From positions 62,001-126,000 of the forward strand of contig NZ_JAJTTH010000011.1 in assembly GCF_021341665.1 (NCBI RefSeq): a stretch of DNA of 64,000 bases, written 5' to 3'. Every line of letters begins with the position of its first letter. The first letter of the stretch is position 1. Of this stretch, positions 1 to 9,128 are shown piece by piece. Position numbers and translations under genes: made by a program. This DNA is from Pseudomonas sp. Au-Pse12 (GTDB lineage: Bacteria; Pseudomonadota; Gammaproteobacteria; Pseudomonadales; Pseudomonadaceae). Below the pieces are notes generated by a model that worked only from the letters and a program-made list of their open reading frames with translations, was not told where the DNA came from and did no database searches.

Positions 1-1442
1 ATCAGTGTCTTGGCTTCGGCGTAGCGTGTGGTGCGGTCAGACAAGGTGTAGCCCAGGGCGTTCAATGCCATGGCGTTGTCCGGTTCGTGCTGGATGATCA
101 GGCGCAGGTCCTTTTCCATCTGCGCCAGGTCGTTGCGTTTTTCCGCCTGCATCGCGCGGGTGTACAGCAGGTTCATGTCGTCGGGGTATTGCTGCAGGGC
201 TTGCTGGATGACTTTCCAGGCACGTTCGCCCTGATTGTTCGCCGACAGGGTCTCGACTTCGATCAGGTACAGCTGGATGGCGTAGTCGGGCTGGGCGTCG
301 CGGGCCGCCACCAGGCGTTTTTGTGCCTCATCGGTACGGCCGTTGTTCATCAGGATATCGGCCTGGCGCAATTGTGCCGGCAGGTAGTCATTGCCCGGGC
401 CGACCTGGCCGTATTCGATCAGCGCCCCTTGCGGGTCATTGAGCTCTTCGGCGATCCGCCCCAGGTTCAGGTGCGCCGAGTCTTCGTGGCTTTCACGGGC
501 AATCAGGTCTTCCAGATAGCCCTTGGCTTCTTCCCAGGCCTTGGCTTCCAGGCACACCAGGGCCAGGGAATAGCGCAGTTCGTCGTCTTCCGGATACTGC
601 TGGACCAGGCTCGAGAACTGGGTCTTGGCATCGTCCATGCGGTCCTGCTCTACCAGCATGCGGGCGTAGGTCAGGCGCAGACGCTTGTCGTCCGGGTACT
701 TGCGAATGCTTTTTTCCAGCAGTGGCAGGGCTTCTTTGCCCCGGTTCAGGCTTTGCAGCAGGCGCGCGCGCAGCAGCAGCGGGGCCACCTCACCGTCTTC
801 TGGCGGGTTCTGCTCCAGCAGGGCCAGGGCTTCCTTGGCGTCGCCGTCCTGTTGCATCAGCAAGGCCTTGCCAAAAATCAGCTGGCTGTTGTGTGGGTGT
901 TTCTGCAGCAGGCGGTCGAAGCTTTTCATCAGGCCGTTGCGCGTGTCCTGATCGGTGTCGGCAGCGGACAGGGCGAGAAAGTCGAAGTGGGTATCGCCCT
1001 TGCCTTGCAGAACCTTCTCCATATAGGCCATGGAGTCGTCATAGCGTCCGGCCCGGGCCAGCTGGATGGCGGCGGCTCGCTGCGCTTCGAGGTCGTCAGG
1101 CGCGTTTTTCGCCCAGATCAGCGCAGTGTCCAGGGCCGCCTGGTCGGCGCCCAGGTACTCGGCGATGCGAAAGGCCCGCTCGGAGATGCCAGGGTCCTGG
1201 GTGTTGATGGCCTGGGTCACGTAGTTGTCCAGGGCAATGTCGAAACGATTGCGCTGGCCCGCCAGTTCAGCGCTCAGCAGGCTGAAGACGGTGTCTTCGC
1301 TGAACGAGGAATAGACCTTGGGCTTTTCAGGGGCAGAGGTGCTGTCTTCCACCGGCGACGTAGCGTCCGATGAAATGGGTGCCAGGGATTGGCAACCACT
1401 GAGGAAGACAAAGGCGAGGAGCAACGCGGAGGATCTATTCAT
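1..1442 (-). CDS. TPR-repeat outer-membrane lipoprotein (partial, runs off window start)
   Basis: The reading frame starts at the ATG at 1442 on the minus strand and stays open to the window edge (about 480 residues), so the 3' end is missing. The N-terminus is a lipoprotein signal peptide, MNRSSALLLAFVFLSGC, with lipobox LSGC, so Cys17 should be lipidated. The rest is helical with repeated tetratricopeptide-like units (for example LEQNPPEDGEVAPLLLRARL and the following YPDDKRLRLTYARMLVEQ). TPR lipoproteins of this kind act as scaffolds at the outer membrane; the partner is unknown. It diverges from hemA, as the homologous gene (PA4667) does in P. aeruginosa next to lolB. Identity as a TPR lipoprotein is firm, the function is not. 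Confidence 0.85.
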   Translation of the reverse strand, partial: MNRSSALLLAFVFLSGCQSLAPISSDATSPVEDSTSAPEKPKVYSSFSEDTVFSLLSAELAGQRNRFDIALDNYVTQAINTQDPGISERAFRIAEYLGADQAALDTALIWAKNAPDDLEAQRAAAIQLARAGRYDDSMAYMEKVLQGKGDTHFDFLALSAADTDQDTRNGLMKSFDRLLQKHPHNSQLIFGKALLMQQDGDAKEALALLEQNPPEDGEVAPLLLRARLLQSLNRGKEALPLLEKSIRKYPDDKRLRLTYARMLVEQDRMDDAKTQFSSLVQQYPEDDELRYSLALVCLEAKAWEEAKGYLEDLIARESHEDSAHLNLGRIAEELNDPQGALIEYGQVGPGNDYLPAQLRQADILMNNGRTDEAQKRLVAARDAQPDYAIQLYLIEVETLSANNQGERAWKVIQQALQQYPDDMNLLYTRAMQAEKRNDLAQMEKDLRLIIQHEPDNAMALNALGYTLSDRTTRYAEAKTL

Positions 1443-1625
1443 ATAGGAAGAGGGCGACTAACCTGCGGTCGGATCATCATGACACAAGCCTTCGGTCAAA
1501 CATAACCGAGACTCAACGGGATGCCAGAACAGAGGCAGTCTATTAGGACAATAGTCGGCGGTAGTTGTTCTGCGTCGGTCGAAGTAGGACAATTGCCGGC
1601 TTCTCGACATCATCAGCGACCTTGA

Positions 1626-2900
1626 ATGGCCTTCCTTGCACTCGGTATTAACCACAAGACTGCTTCCGTAGACGTCCGCGAGCGCGTGGCCTTTACCCCT
1701 GAGCAGTTGGTTGAGGCCTTGCAGCAGCTCTGCCGACTCACCGACAGCCGCGAAGCTGCGATCCTCTCCACCTGCAATCGCAGTGAGCTCTATATAGAAC
1801 AGGATCATCTTTCTGCGGATGTGGTGCTGCGCTGGCTGGCGGACTATCACCACCTGAGCCTAGACGAGCTTCGCGCCAGTGCCTATGTGCATGAAGACGA
1901 TGCGGCAGTTCGTCACATGATGCGGGTGGCATCGGGCCTGGATTCGCTGGTGCTGGGCGAGCCGCAGATTCTCGGGCAGATGAAGTCCGCCTACGCCGTG
2001 GCCCGCGAGGCCGGCACCGTCGGGCCGCTGCTGGGCCGGCTGTTCCAGGCCACCTTCAGCGCCGCCAAGCAGGTGCGCACCGACACCGCGATTGGTGAGA
2101 ACCCGGTGTCTGTGGCTTTTGCCGCGGTGAGCCTGGCGAAACAGATTTTCAGCGACCTGCAACGCAGCCAGGCGTTGCTGATCGGTGCGGGCGAGACCAT
2201 CACCCTGGTAGCCCGGCACCTGCACGACCTGGGGGTCAAGCGCATCGTCGTGGCCAACCGCACCCTGGAACGCGCCAGTTTGCTGGCCGAACAGTTCGGC
2301 GCTCACGCGGTGCTGCTTTCGGATATCCCGCAGGAGCTGGTGCACAGCGACATCGTCATCAGTTCCACCGCCAGCCAGCTGCCGATCCTGGGTAAAGGCG
2401 CGGTGGAAAGCGCCTTGAAACTGCGCAAGCACAAGCCGATTTTCATGGTCGATATCGCCGTTCCACGGGATATCGAGTCAGAAGTCGGCGAGTTGGACGA
2501 CGTTTACCTCTACACCGTCGACGACCTGCACGAAGTGGTCGCGGAAAACCTCAAGAGTCGCCAGGGCGCGGCCCAGGCTGCCGAGGAACTGGTGAACATC
2601 GGCGCCGAGGATTTCATGGTGCGCCTGCGCGAATTGGCGGCGGTGGATGTGCTCAAGGCCTATCGTCAACAGAGCGAGCGCCTGCGTGACGAAGAATTGC
2701 AGAAAGCCCTGCGCATGCTGGCCAACGGCAGCGGCGCCGAGGACGTGCTGGCCCAATTGGCCCGCGGCCTGACCAACAAATTGTTGCACGCGCCGAGCGT
2801 GCAGCTGAAAAAGCTCTCCGCCGAAGGCCGCCTCGATGCGCTGGCCATGGCCCAAGAACTCTTTGCCCTCGGTGAGGGCTCATCGGATAAAACCCCGTAA
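1626..2900 (+). CDS. hemA: Glutamyl-tRNA reductase
   Basis: First committed enzyme of C5-pathway tetrapyrrole synthesis; it reduces glutamyl-tRNA(Glu) to glutamate-1-semialdehyde with NADPH in the cytosol. The N-terminus MAFLALGINHKTASVDVRER and the catalytic loop ILSTCNRSE (nucleophile Cys50) are diagnostic. An NADP-binding core follows (GAGETI, then VANRT), then a C-terminal dimerisation helix. The length of 424 residues is normal. The stop codon overlaps the prfA start (TAATG at 2898-2902), so the two are translationally coupled. It is the first gene of a hemA-prfA-prmC-moeB-murI run, the arrangement known from gamma-proteobacteria. No strong Shine-Dalgarno is visible before the ATG. Confidence 0.97.
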   Translation: MAFLALGINHKTASVDVRERVAFTPEQLVEALQQLCRLTDSREAAILSTCNRSELYIEQDHLSADVVLRWLADYHHLSLDELRASAYVHEDDAAVRHMMRVASGLDSLVLGEPQILGQMKSAYAVAREAGTVGPLLGRLFQATFSAAKQVRTDTAIGENPVSVAFAAVSLAKQIFSDLQRSQALLIGAGETITLVARHLHDLGVKRIVVANRTLERASLLAEQFGAHAVLLSDIPQELVHSDIVISSTASQLPILGKGAVESALKLRKHKPIFMVDIAVPRDIESEVGELDDVYLYTVDDLHEVVAENLKSRQGAAQAAEELVNIGAEDFMVRLRELAAVDVLKAYRQQSERLRDEELQKALRMLANGSGAEDVLAQLARGLTNKLLHAPSVQLKKLSAEGRLDALAMAQELFALGEGSSDKTP

Positions 2901-3982
2901 TGAAAGCGTCACTGCTCAGTAAGCTGGACATTCTCCAGGATCGTTTCGAAGAACTGACCGCCTTGCTCGGCGATGCTGAGGTCATTTCCGATCAGGCCAA
3001 GTTCCGTGCCTATTCCAAGGAGTACGCGGAGGTCGAGCCGATCGTTGCTTCCTATAAACAGGTGCTCAAGGTCCAGGCGGACCTCGAAGGCGCCCAGGCG
3101 CTGCTCAAGGACAATGACCCGGACCTGCGGGAAATGGCCGCCGAGGAAGTGCGCGAGGCCAAGGAACAACTGGTCGAGCTGGAAAGCGCTCTGCAACGCA
3201 TGCTGCTGCCCAAGGACCCGAACGACGGGCGCAACGTGTTCCTGGAAATCCGCGCCGGTACCGGTGGCGACGAGGCGGCCATTTTCTCCGGCGACCTGTT
3301 CCGCATGTATTCGCGCTACGCCGAACGGCGCGGCTGGCGGCTGGAGATCCTCTCGGAAAATGAGGGCGAGCACGGCGGCTACAAGGAAGTGATTGCCCGG
3401 GTCGAAGGCGAGAACGTCTACGGCAAGCTGAAATTCGAGTCTGGCGCGCACCGCGTGCAGCGGGTGCCGGCCACTGAATCCCAGGGCCGTATCCACACCT
3501 CGGCCTGCACCGTGGCGGTGCTGCCCGAACCGGACGAACAGGAAGCCATCGAGATCAACCCGGCGGACTTGCGCATCGACACCTATCGCTCCTCGGGTGC
3601 CGGCGGCCAGCACGTGAACAAGACCGACTCGGCGATCCGCATCACCCACATCCCTTCGGGGATCGTGGTGGAGTGCCAGGAAGAGCGTTCCCAGCACAAG
3701 AACCGGGCGCGGGCCATGTCCTGGCTGTCGGCCAAGCTCAACGACCAGCAGACCAGCGCCGCGGCCAACGCGATAGCCAGCGAACGCAAGCTGCTGGTGG
3801 GCTCGGGCGACCGTTCCGAGCGCATCCGCACCTACAACTTCCCCCAGGGCCGGGTCACCGATCACCGGATCAACCTGACCCTGTATTCCCTGGACGAAAT
3901 CCTCGCCGGGGGTGTGGAGGCGGTCATCGAACCGCTGCTGGCTGAATATCAGGCCGATCAACTTGCGGCATTGGGTGAGTAA
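2900..3982 (+). CDS. prfA: Peptide chain release factor 1
   Basis: RF1 recognises UAA and UAG stop codons and triggers hydrolysis of peptidyl-tRNA on the ribosome. The protein has 360 residues, the usual RF1 length, with the universal GGQ motif in SSGAGGQHVNKTDSA (about residue 235); the Gln of that motif is methylated by PrmC, encoded by the next gene. The start overlaps the hemA stop codon and the stop (TAA, 3980-3982) directly abuts the prmC ATG. The coupling of RF1 and its methyltransferase is conserved across proteobacteria, so the assignment as RF1 rather than RF2 is secure. Confidence 0.97.
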   Translation: MKASLLSKLDILQDRFEELTALLGDAEVISDQAKFRAYSKEYAEVEPIVASYKQVLKVQADLEGAQALLKDNDPDLREMAAEEVREAKEQLVELESALQRMLLPKDPNDGRNVFLEIRAGTGGDEAAIFSGDLFRMYSRYAERRGWRLEILSENEGEHGGYKEVIARVEGENVYGKLKFESGAHRVQRVPATESQGRIHTSACTVAVLPEPDEQEAIEINPADLRIDTYRSSGAGGQHVNKTDSAIRITHIPSGIVVECQEERSQHKNRARAMSWLSAKLNDQQTSAAANAIASERKLLVGSGDRSERIRTYNFPQGRVTDHRINLTLYSLDEILAGGVEAVIEPLLAEYQADQLAALGE

Positions 3983-4813
3983 ATGACCATCATCGCCAGC
4001 CTGCTGCGCGCCGCCCAACTGCCTGACTCGCCGACTCCGCGCCTGGATGCCGAGCTGCTCCTGGCTGCGGCGCTGGGCAAACCCCGCAGCTTTCTCCACA
4101 CCTGGCCGGAGCGCATCGTGCCCAGCGAGGCGGCCCTGGTGTTCGCTGAATACCTGCAACGACGCCGCTCCGGCGAGCCGGTGGCCTACATCCTCGGCCA
4201 GCAAGGCTTCTGGAAACTCGACCTGGAAGTGGCGCCGCACACCCTGATCCCGCGTCCGGACACCGAACTGCTGGTGGATGCGGCGCTGGAACTGCTGCCC
4301 GCGACCCCGGCCAAGGTCCTCGACCTGGGCACTGGCAGCGGCGCCATCGCCCTGGCCCTGGCCAGCGAGCGCCCGGCTTGGCAGGTTACCGCGGTGGACC
4401 GGGTGCTGGAGGCCGTGGCCCTGGCCGAGCGCAACCGCCAGCGCCTGCAGTTGGACAACGTCACTGTGCTGAGCAGCCACTGGTTCAGTTCCATCGAGTC
4501 CCAGCGCTTTCACTTGATCATCAGCAACCCGCCCTACATTGCCGAGGCCGATCCGCATCTGGTGGCCGGCGACGTGCGCTTCGAGCCGGAAAGTGCCCTG
4601 GTGGCGGGCAAGGATGGCCTTGACGACCTGCGCCTGATCGTCGCCCAGGCCCCGCAACACCTGGAGGCCGGTGGCTGGCTGATGCTGGAACACGGTTACG
4701 ACCAGGCGGAGGCGGTCCGCGAGTTGCTGACCGCGCAAGGCTTCATCGAAGTCCACAGCCGGGTCGACCTCGGCGGGCATCAGCGCATCAGCCTCGGGTG
4801 CCTGCCGTGCTGA
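3983..4813 (+). CDS. prmC: Release factor glutamine methyltransferase
   Basis: SAM-dependent enzyme that N5-methylates the Gln of the GGQ motif in RF1 and RF2. The N-terminal helical domain (about residues 1-80) binds the release factor; the SAM site follows at VLDLGTGSGAIALALA and the catalytic NPPY motif is in IISNPPYIAEADPHL (about residue 183). The length of 276 residues is typical. There are no bases between the prfA stop and this ATG. The last 16 bases overlap the start of moeB if moeB begins at its upstream GTG. Confidence 0.96.
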   Translation: MTIIASLLRAAQLPDSPTPRLDAELLLAAALGKPRSFLHTWPERIVPSEAALVFAEYLQRRRSGEPVAYILGQQGFWKLDLEVAPHTLIPRPDTELLVDAALELLPATPAKVLDLGTGSGAIALALASERPAWQVTAVDRVLEAVALAERNRQRLQLDNVTVLSSHWFSSIESQRFHLIISNPPYIAEADPHLVAGDVRFEPESALVAGKDGLDDLRLIVAQAPQHLEAGGWLMLEHGYDQAEAVRELLTAQGFIEVHSRVDLGGHQRISLGCLPC

Positions 4814-5562
4814 CCGATCAGGAGCTGTTGCGCTATAGCCGGCAGATTCTGTTGCAGCACGTTGATATCGACGGCCAATTGCGCCTCAAGCAGAGCCGCG
4901 TACTGATTGTCGGCCTCGGCGGCCTTGGTGCCCCGGCAGCCTTGTACTTGGCGGCCGCCGGGGTTGGCGAGCTGCACCTGGCCGACTTCGACAGCGTGGA
5001 CCTGACCAACCTGCAACGCCAGATCATCCACGACAGCCACAGTGTCGGGGTCAGCAAGGTGGATTCGGCCATCAGCCGGCTGTCCGCCCTCAACCCGGAA
5101 ATCCGCCTGGTGCCCCATCGCCAGGCACTGGATGTCGACAGTCTGGCCGCCGCCGTGGCCGCGGTGGACCTGGTGCTTGATTGCTCGGACAACTTCAGCA
5201 CCCGCGAGGCGGTGAACGCCGCTTGCGTGATGGCCGGCAAGCCCCTGGTCAGTGGTGCGGCGATTCGCCTGGAAGGGCAGTTGTCGGTGTTCGACCCGCG
5301 CCGCCCGGAAAGCCCTTGCTACCACTGCCTGTATGGGCACGGCAGCGAAGCCGAACTGACCTGCAGCGAAGCCGGGGTGCTCGGGCCGCTGGTGGGCACC
5401 GTGGGCAGCCTGCAGGCGCTGGAAGCGCTGAAGCTGCTGGCCGGGTTTGGCGAGCCTCTGGTGGGCCGACTGTTATTGATCGATGCACTGGGGACGCGCT
5501 TTCGTGAGCTGCGCGTGAAGCGTGATCCCGGTTGCCGTGTCTGCGGAGTTCAGCATGAGTGA
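4798..5562 (+). CDS. moeB: Molybdopterin-synthase adenylyltransferase
   Basis: E1-like enzyme that adenylates the C-terminus of MoaD so that sulfur can be loaded for molybdopterin synthesis. The ATP-binding Rossmann motif VLIVGLGGLGAPAALYLAAAG is preceded by the family's RYSRQILL segment. Two CxxC pairs (CYHC near residue 177 and CRVC near the C-terminus) form the structural zinc site, and the conserved ELTCSEAGVLGP segment follows. Start choice is uncertain: GTG at 4798 overlaps prmC by 16 bases, and a second in-frame GTG lies at 4807. The end overlaps the murI start by 8 bases, keeping the operon continuous. Confidence 0.93.
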   Translation: MPAVLTDQELLRYSRQILLQHVDIDGQLRLKQSRVLIVGLGGLGAPAALYLAAAGVGELHLADFDSVDLTNLQRQIIHDSHSVGVSKVDSAISRLSALNPEIRLVPHRQALDVDSLAAAVAAVDLVLDCSDNFSTREAVNAACVMAGKPLVSGAAIRLEGQLSVFDPRRPESPCYHCLYGHGSEAELTCSEAGVLGPLVGTVGSLQALEALKLLAGFGEPLVGRLLLIDALGTRFRELRVKRDPGCRVCGVQHE

Positions 5563-6346
5563 GGCGCCCATTGCGGTGTTCGATTCCGGTGTCGGCGGGC
5601 TGTCGGTATTGGCGGAAATACAGCACCTGCTGCCCAACGAATCGCTGCTGTACTTCGGCGATTGCGGGTATATCCCCTATGGCGAAAAGACCCCGGAGTT
5701 CATTCGCCAGCGTTGTGCCCTGATGGCGCGCTACTTCCGCGAGCAGGGCGCCAAGGCCCTGGTCCTGGCCTGCAACACCGCCACCGTGGCCGGAGTGGCC
5801 GACCTGCGCCGCGATTACCCGGATTGGCCCATCGTCGGCATGGAACCTGCGGTCAAGCCCGCGGCGGCGGCGACCCGCAGCGGCGTGGTCGGCGTGCTGG
5901 CCACCACCGGCACCTTGCAGAGCGCCAAGTTCGCCGCCTTGCTCGACCGCTTTGCCACGGATGTGAAAGTGGTCACCCAGCCCTGTCCCGGTCTGGTGGA
6001 AATGATCGAAAACGGCGACCTCGACAGCAGCGCTCTGCGGCAACTGTTGCAGGGCTATGTCGAACCGCTGCTGGCGGCCGGTTGCGACACCATCATCCTG
6101 GGGTGCACCCACTATCCGTTTCTCAAGCCGGTGCTGGTGCAGATGCTGCCGACGCACATCAGCCTGATCGACACTGGCGGCGCCGTTGCCCGGCAGTTGC
6201 AACGCCTGCTGGATGAGGGCGAGCTACGGGCCCGGGGCCCAGCCCGCGAGACCCGTTTCTGGACCAGCGGCGACGTCCCGCACTTTGTCCAGGTATTGCC
6301 GCTGCTGTGGAAAGGCCCGGGTAGCGTTCAGCGTTTCGAATTGTGA
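5555..6346 (+). CDS. murI: Glutamate racemase
   Basis: Makes D-glutamate for peptidoglycan by cofactor-independent racemisation in the cytosol. The two catalytic cysteines sit in LACNTATVAG (about residue 75) and LGCTHYPFL (about residue 187), and the substrate-binding FDSGVGGLSV is at the N-terminus. The ATG at 5555 gives the 263-residue protein MSEAPIAVFDSG and overlaps the end of moeB; an upstream in-frame ATG at 5522 would add a non-conserved extension. It is the last gene of the hemA operon; about 115 bp separate it from pagL, with no strong terminator hairpin visible. Confidence 0.96.
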   Translation: MSEAPIAVFDSGVGGLSVLAEIQHLLPNESLLYFGDCGYIPYGEKTPEFIRQRCALMARYFREQGAKALVLACNTATVAGVADLRRDYPDWPIVGMEPAVKPAAAATRSGVVGVLATTGTLQSAKFAALLDRFATDVKVVTQPCPGLVEMIENGDLDSSALRQLLQGYVEPLLAAGCDTIILGCTHYPFLKPVLVQMLPTHISLIDTGGAVARQLQRLLDEGELRARGPARETRFWTSGDVPHFVQVLPLLWKGPGSVQRFEL

Positions 6347-6461
6347 AAAAAACGTGAAAAACCCTCGGCCGTTGCTGAACTTCTGAGCGCGCGCGGGCTT
6401 CTATAACTTTTCCAGAAGGTTGTACAAGACCATACGTAACCGTTGAAAAAGGACGTTCCTG

Positions 6462-6980
6462 ATGAAGCGACTGTTGTGTTTGGCCGCGCTGGCGGCCGGG
6501 TTGTTGGGGCACAGTTTTTCCGCGCAGGCCGCCGGAGTCGAGTTCTCCGTGGGACAGACCAGCGATTCGACCCAGACCTACCGGTTGGGTATGCAATGGG
6601 AGTGGGACAAGAGCTGGCTGCGCAGCGATGTCGGTCGCCTGACCGGCTACTGGAGCGGCGCCTACACCTATTGGGATGGCGACAAGAAGTCGAGCAATCA
6701 CAGCCTGTCGTTCTCGCCGGTGCTGGTCTATGAATTCGCCGGGGCCAGCGTCAAGCCCTACATCGAGGCGGGGATCGGGGTGGCAGCCTTTGCCCACACC
6801 GAGGTCGAGGACAACAAGCTGGGCTCATCCTTCCAATTCGAAGACCGTATTGGTTTCGGCCTGCGTTTCGCCGGTGGGCATGAAGTCGGGATCCGTGCCA
6901 CGCATTACTCCAACGCAGGTATTCAAACCCCCAACGACGGTATCGAAAGCTACGCGCTGCATTACACGATGCCGCTCTGA
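6462..6980 (+). CDS. pagL: Lipid A 3-O-deacylase PagL
   Basis: Outer-membrane beta-barrel enzyme that removes the 3-position acyl chain of lipid A, tempering recognition of the LPS. A Sec signal peptide (about residues 1-23, ending SAQA) precedes an eight-strand-type barrel rich in alternating aromatic and small residues. The catalytic His/Ser pair of PagL is in HYSNAGI near residue 148, within the family signature LGSSFQFEDRIGFGLRF to HYSNAGIQTPNDG. The total of 172 residues matches P. aeruginosa PagL, which sits in the same position after murI. A Shine-Dalgarno AAGGA lies 10 bases upstream of the ATG. It has its own leader after murI. Confidence 0.92.
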   Translation: MKRLLCLAALAAGLLGHSFSAQAAGVEFSVGQTSDSTQTYRLGMQWEWDKSWLRSDVGRLTGYWSGAYTYWDGDKKSSNHSLSFSPVLVYEFAGASVKPYIEAGIGVAAFAHTEVEDNKLGSSFQFEDRIGFGLRFAGGHEVGIRATHYSNAGIQTPNDGIESYALHYTMPL

Positions 6981-6988
6981 GGCCGGTC

Positions 6989-7294
6989 TCAGCGATACGC
7001 CGTGGCGATTCCCCGGCGTTCGCTCAAGCAATCCGCCTCGCCCAGTTCGAATTCGCGACAGATCAACGGCCGCAACTCATAGATACTGCAGCGCATGCTG
7101 TCGCGGTCCAGGGCCGCGCACCAGCCGTCGTCCAGGCGGCGCATGACTTCTCCGCCCCAGTCGTCGGTGTCGATAAAACGCTCGGGCACCCCGGTGTCGG
7201 TGATCAGCATCACTTCCAGCTGGCAGCAGCAGGCGGCACAGGTCGAGCAACTGATGGCGGGTTCGGCAACGGGGGTAACGGGGATGGTGTTCAT
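6989..7294 (-). CDS. YkgJ-family cysteine cluster protein
   Basis: A 101-residue protein with a CSTCAACCC cluster at residues 16-24 followed by further cysteines (WCAAL, RCSIYELRPLICREFE, DCLSE), the signature of the YkgJ/UPF0153 family of presumed zinc or Fe-S binding proteins. The conserved core YELRPLICREFELG is intact. No enzymatic function is known for the family. It lies 8 bases from the convergent pagL stop, and its start is 54 bp from the end of the DUF2878 gene on the same strand, so it may be the last gene of the light-stress block or independent. Confidence 0.82.
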   Translation of the reverse strand: MNTIPVTPVAEPAISCSTCAACCCQLEVMLITDTGVPERFIDTDDWGGEVMRRLDDGWCAALDRDSMRCSIYELRPLICREFELGEADCLSERRGIATAYR

Positions 7295-7348
7295 AGGCGC
7301 GCAGTGTAAGGCAGTGCGTCCTGGCTGTGTGAACGCCCTGACCGATGC

Positions 7349-7864
7349 TCAGTCCCCGCTGACCAGTGGTGGATCTTCCCGCGTTGGCCGCGCCAGCACG
7401 TGCAGCAGTGGCAGCAGCAGTGCCCAGAGCAGCCCCAGGCCGATCAGGGTCGGCCCCTCGCCGTAGGGGAAACTCACCCCCGCCAGGCGCCCCCCGGCGT
7501 AGTAGGACAGCGGCCCGCCCAGCGCCCCCAGCATGCTCGCCAGCCACCAGGGCCGGGCACTCCAGGCCAGGCAATGGCGCAAGGTTGTCGCCAGCAGGGC
7601 CCAGAGCAGCATCAGCCACAGGGGAATCAGCAGGCTGACTTGCTGGAACTGAAACACCCCGAGCCAATGCAGGAAACTGTCCAGGGTGACGCCGATCAGG
7701 GCAATGCCGACGATCATCGGGCCTTCGTCGGCCCAGCGGCCGATCCAGCGAAAATGCGCCAGCAGGACGCCGCCGCCCAACAGCAGCCAGAGGCTGTCGC
7801 CGCCGAGCACGCAGGTGAACCAGCCCAGCTGGAACAGCAGGGCATTGGCCAGTTGCCTACGCAT
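7349..7864 (-). CDS. DUF2878 integral membrane protein
   Basis: A 171-residue protein with five to six hydrophobic helices, starting MRRQLANALLFQLGWFTCVLGG and carrying the family's Gly-rich, Trp-rich membrane segments. The start at 7864 overlaps the last 8 bases of the Cfa-like gene, so the two are translationally coupled; a longer upstream reading frame would only reuse the cfa gene in another frame. DUF2878 genes commonly accompany Cfa-like and DUF1365 genes in photo-oxidative-stress clusters, which suggests a membrane-lipid role, but no activity is established. Confidence 0.82.
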   Translation of the reverse strand: MRRQLANALLFQLGWFTCVLGGDSLWLLLGGGVLLAHFRWIGRWADEGPMIVGIALIGVTLDSFLHWLGVFQFQQVSLLIPLWLMLLWALLATTLRHCLAWSARPWWLASMLGALGGPLSYYAGGRLAGVSFPYGEGPTLIGLGLLWALLLPLLHVLARPTREDPPLVSGD

Positions 7865-9128
7865 CGAGGCGGCCCAGCAGCGGTTGTGGCGCCGCGGCAG
7901 GTTTGGCCAGGAGCAATTGCGCGGTACCGATGCTGCGCTCCAGGAAGCCGCCTTCGCAGTAGCACAGGTAGAACTCCCAGAGCCGAAGGAAATACTCGTC
8001 GTAGCCCAGTTCGCTGAGGCGACCATGGGCCCGGCGAAAATTCTCGTGCCACAGGCGCAGGGTGCGGGCGTAGTGCAGGCCGAAATCTTCCATGTGCAGC
8101 AGGTTCATGTCGGTGTCGCGGCTGACCACTTCGAGCATTTTCTGTACACAAGGCAGGGCGCCGCCCGGGAAGATGTAGCGCTGGATGAAGTCCACGCCGT
8201 TCTTCGCCTGTTCATAACGCTGGTCGCGAATGGTGATGGCCTGCAGCAGCATCAGGCCGTTGCTCTTGAGCAACCGCGCGCATTGCTTGAAGTAGGTGGG
8301 CAGGAAGCGGTGGCCCACAGCTTCGATCATCTCGATTGATACCAGTTTGTCGAACTGGCCGCGCAGATCGCGGTAGTCCTCCAGCAGCAGGGTGACTCGG
8401 TCCTGCAGGCCGGCGGCCTCGATCCGTTGCCGGGTGTAGGCGAACTGCTCCTTGGACAGGGTCGTGGTGGTGACCCGACAGCCATAGTGCTGCGCGGCAT
8501 ACAGGGCCATGCTGCCCCAGCCGGTGCCGATCTCCAGCAGGTGGTCCTCGGGTTTTAGCGCCAGCTTCTGGCAGATCCGTTGCAGCTTGTTCAGCTGGGC
8601 CTGCTCCAGGCTGTCCTCGGCGCTGCGAAACTGCGCGGCGGAATACATCATGGTGGGGTCGAGAAACTGCTCGAACAGCTCATTGCCGAGGTCGTAGTGG
8701 GCGGCGATGTTTTTCTGCGAGCCCTTGCGCGTATTGCGGTTGAGCCAGTGCAGGCCGCGCACCAGAGGCCGGCCGAGGCGCGCCAAGCCACCCTCCATGG
8801 CGTCCAGCACCTCCAGGTTGCTGACGAACACACGAATCACCGCCGTCAGGTCCGGGGTGCTCCAGTAGCCATGGATGAAGGCCTCGCCGGCGCCGATCGA
8901 GCCGCTGCTGGCCACCAGGCCCCAGGCGCTGCTGTCGTGGATGTGTATTTCTCCCTGCAGGCTAGCGCCGCTGCCGCCGAACACCCGGCGCTCGCCGTCG
9001 TCGTAGACCACCAGTTGGCCGTGCCGCAGTTGCGCCAGTTGCCGCAGCACGCCCCGACGCAGCAGGCTGGCGGTGAGGCTGTGGGTGCTGAAGGTTGGGG
9101 TTTTGGCCGAGACGCTAGAGGATTTCAT
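7857..9128 (-). CDS. Cyclopropane-fatty-acyl-phospholipid synthase-like methyltransferase
   Basis: SAM-dependent methyltransferase of the Cfa family (423 residues), expected to add a methyl or methylene group to unsaturated acyl chains of membrane phospholipids. The N-terminal lipid-binding domain (about 1-130) is followed by the SAM site LLEIGTGWGSMALYAAQHYG and the catalytic-region SIEMIEAVGHRFLPTYF. It overlaps DUF1365 upstream (14 bp) and DUF2878 downstream. This is not necessarily the general stationary-phase Cfa: homologues in clusters with DUF1365, an FAD oxidoreductase and photolyase belong to light or singlet-oxygen regulons, and some family members methylate precursors of furan fatty acids. 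Which lipid is made here cannot be read from sequence. Confidence 0.88.
   Translation of the reverse strand: MKSSSVSAKTPTFSTHSLTASLLRRGVLRQLAQLRHGQLVVYDDGERRVFGGSGASLQGEIHIHDSSAWGLVASSGSIGAGEAFIHGYWSTPDLTAVIRVFVSNLEVLDAMEGGLARLGRPLVRGLHWLNRNTRKGSQKNIAAHYDLGNELFEQFLDPTMMYSAAQFRSAEDSLEQAQLNKLQRICQKLALKPEDHLLEIGTGWGSMALYAAQHYGCRVTTTTLSKEQFAYTRQRIEAAGLQDRVTLLLEDYRDLRGQFDKLVSIEMIEAVGHRFLPTYFKQCARLLKSNGLMLLQAITIRDQRYEQAKNGVDFIQRYIFPGGALPCVQKMLEVVSRDTDMNLLHMEDFGLHYARTLRLWHENFRRAHGRLSELGYDEYFLRLWEFYLCYCEGGFLERSIGTAQLLLAKPAAAPQPLLGRLDA

Noticed and set aside
87..1373. Long plus-strand open frame over the left edge
   Set aside because: Antisense to the TPR lipoprotein; low-complexity Gln/Val/Leu product with no domain.
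2909..4780. 623-codon minus-strand open frame
   Set aside because: Runs antisense across prfA and prmC, which have full family motifs; the product is rich in Gln, His and Gly as expected for a shadow of GC-rich coding DNA.
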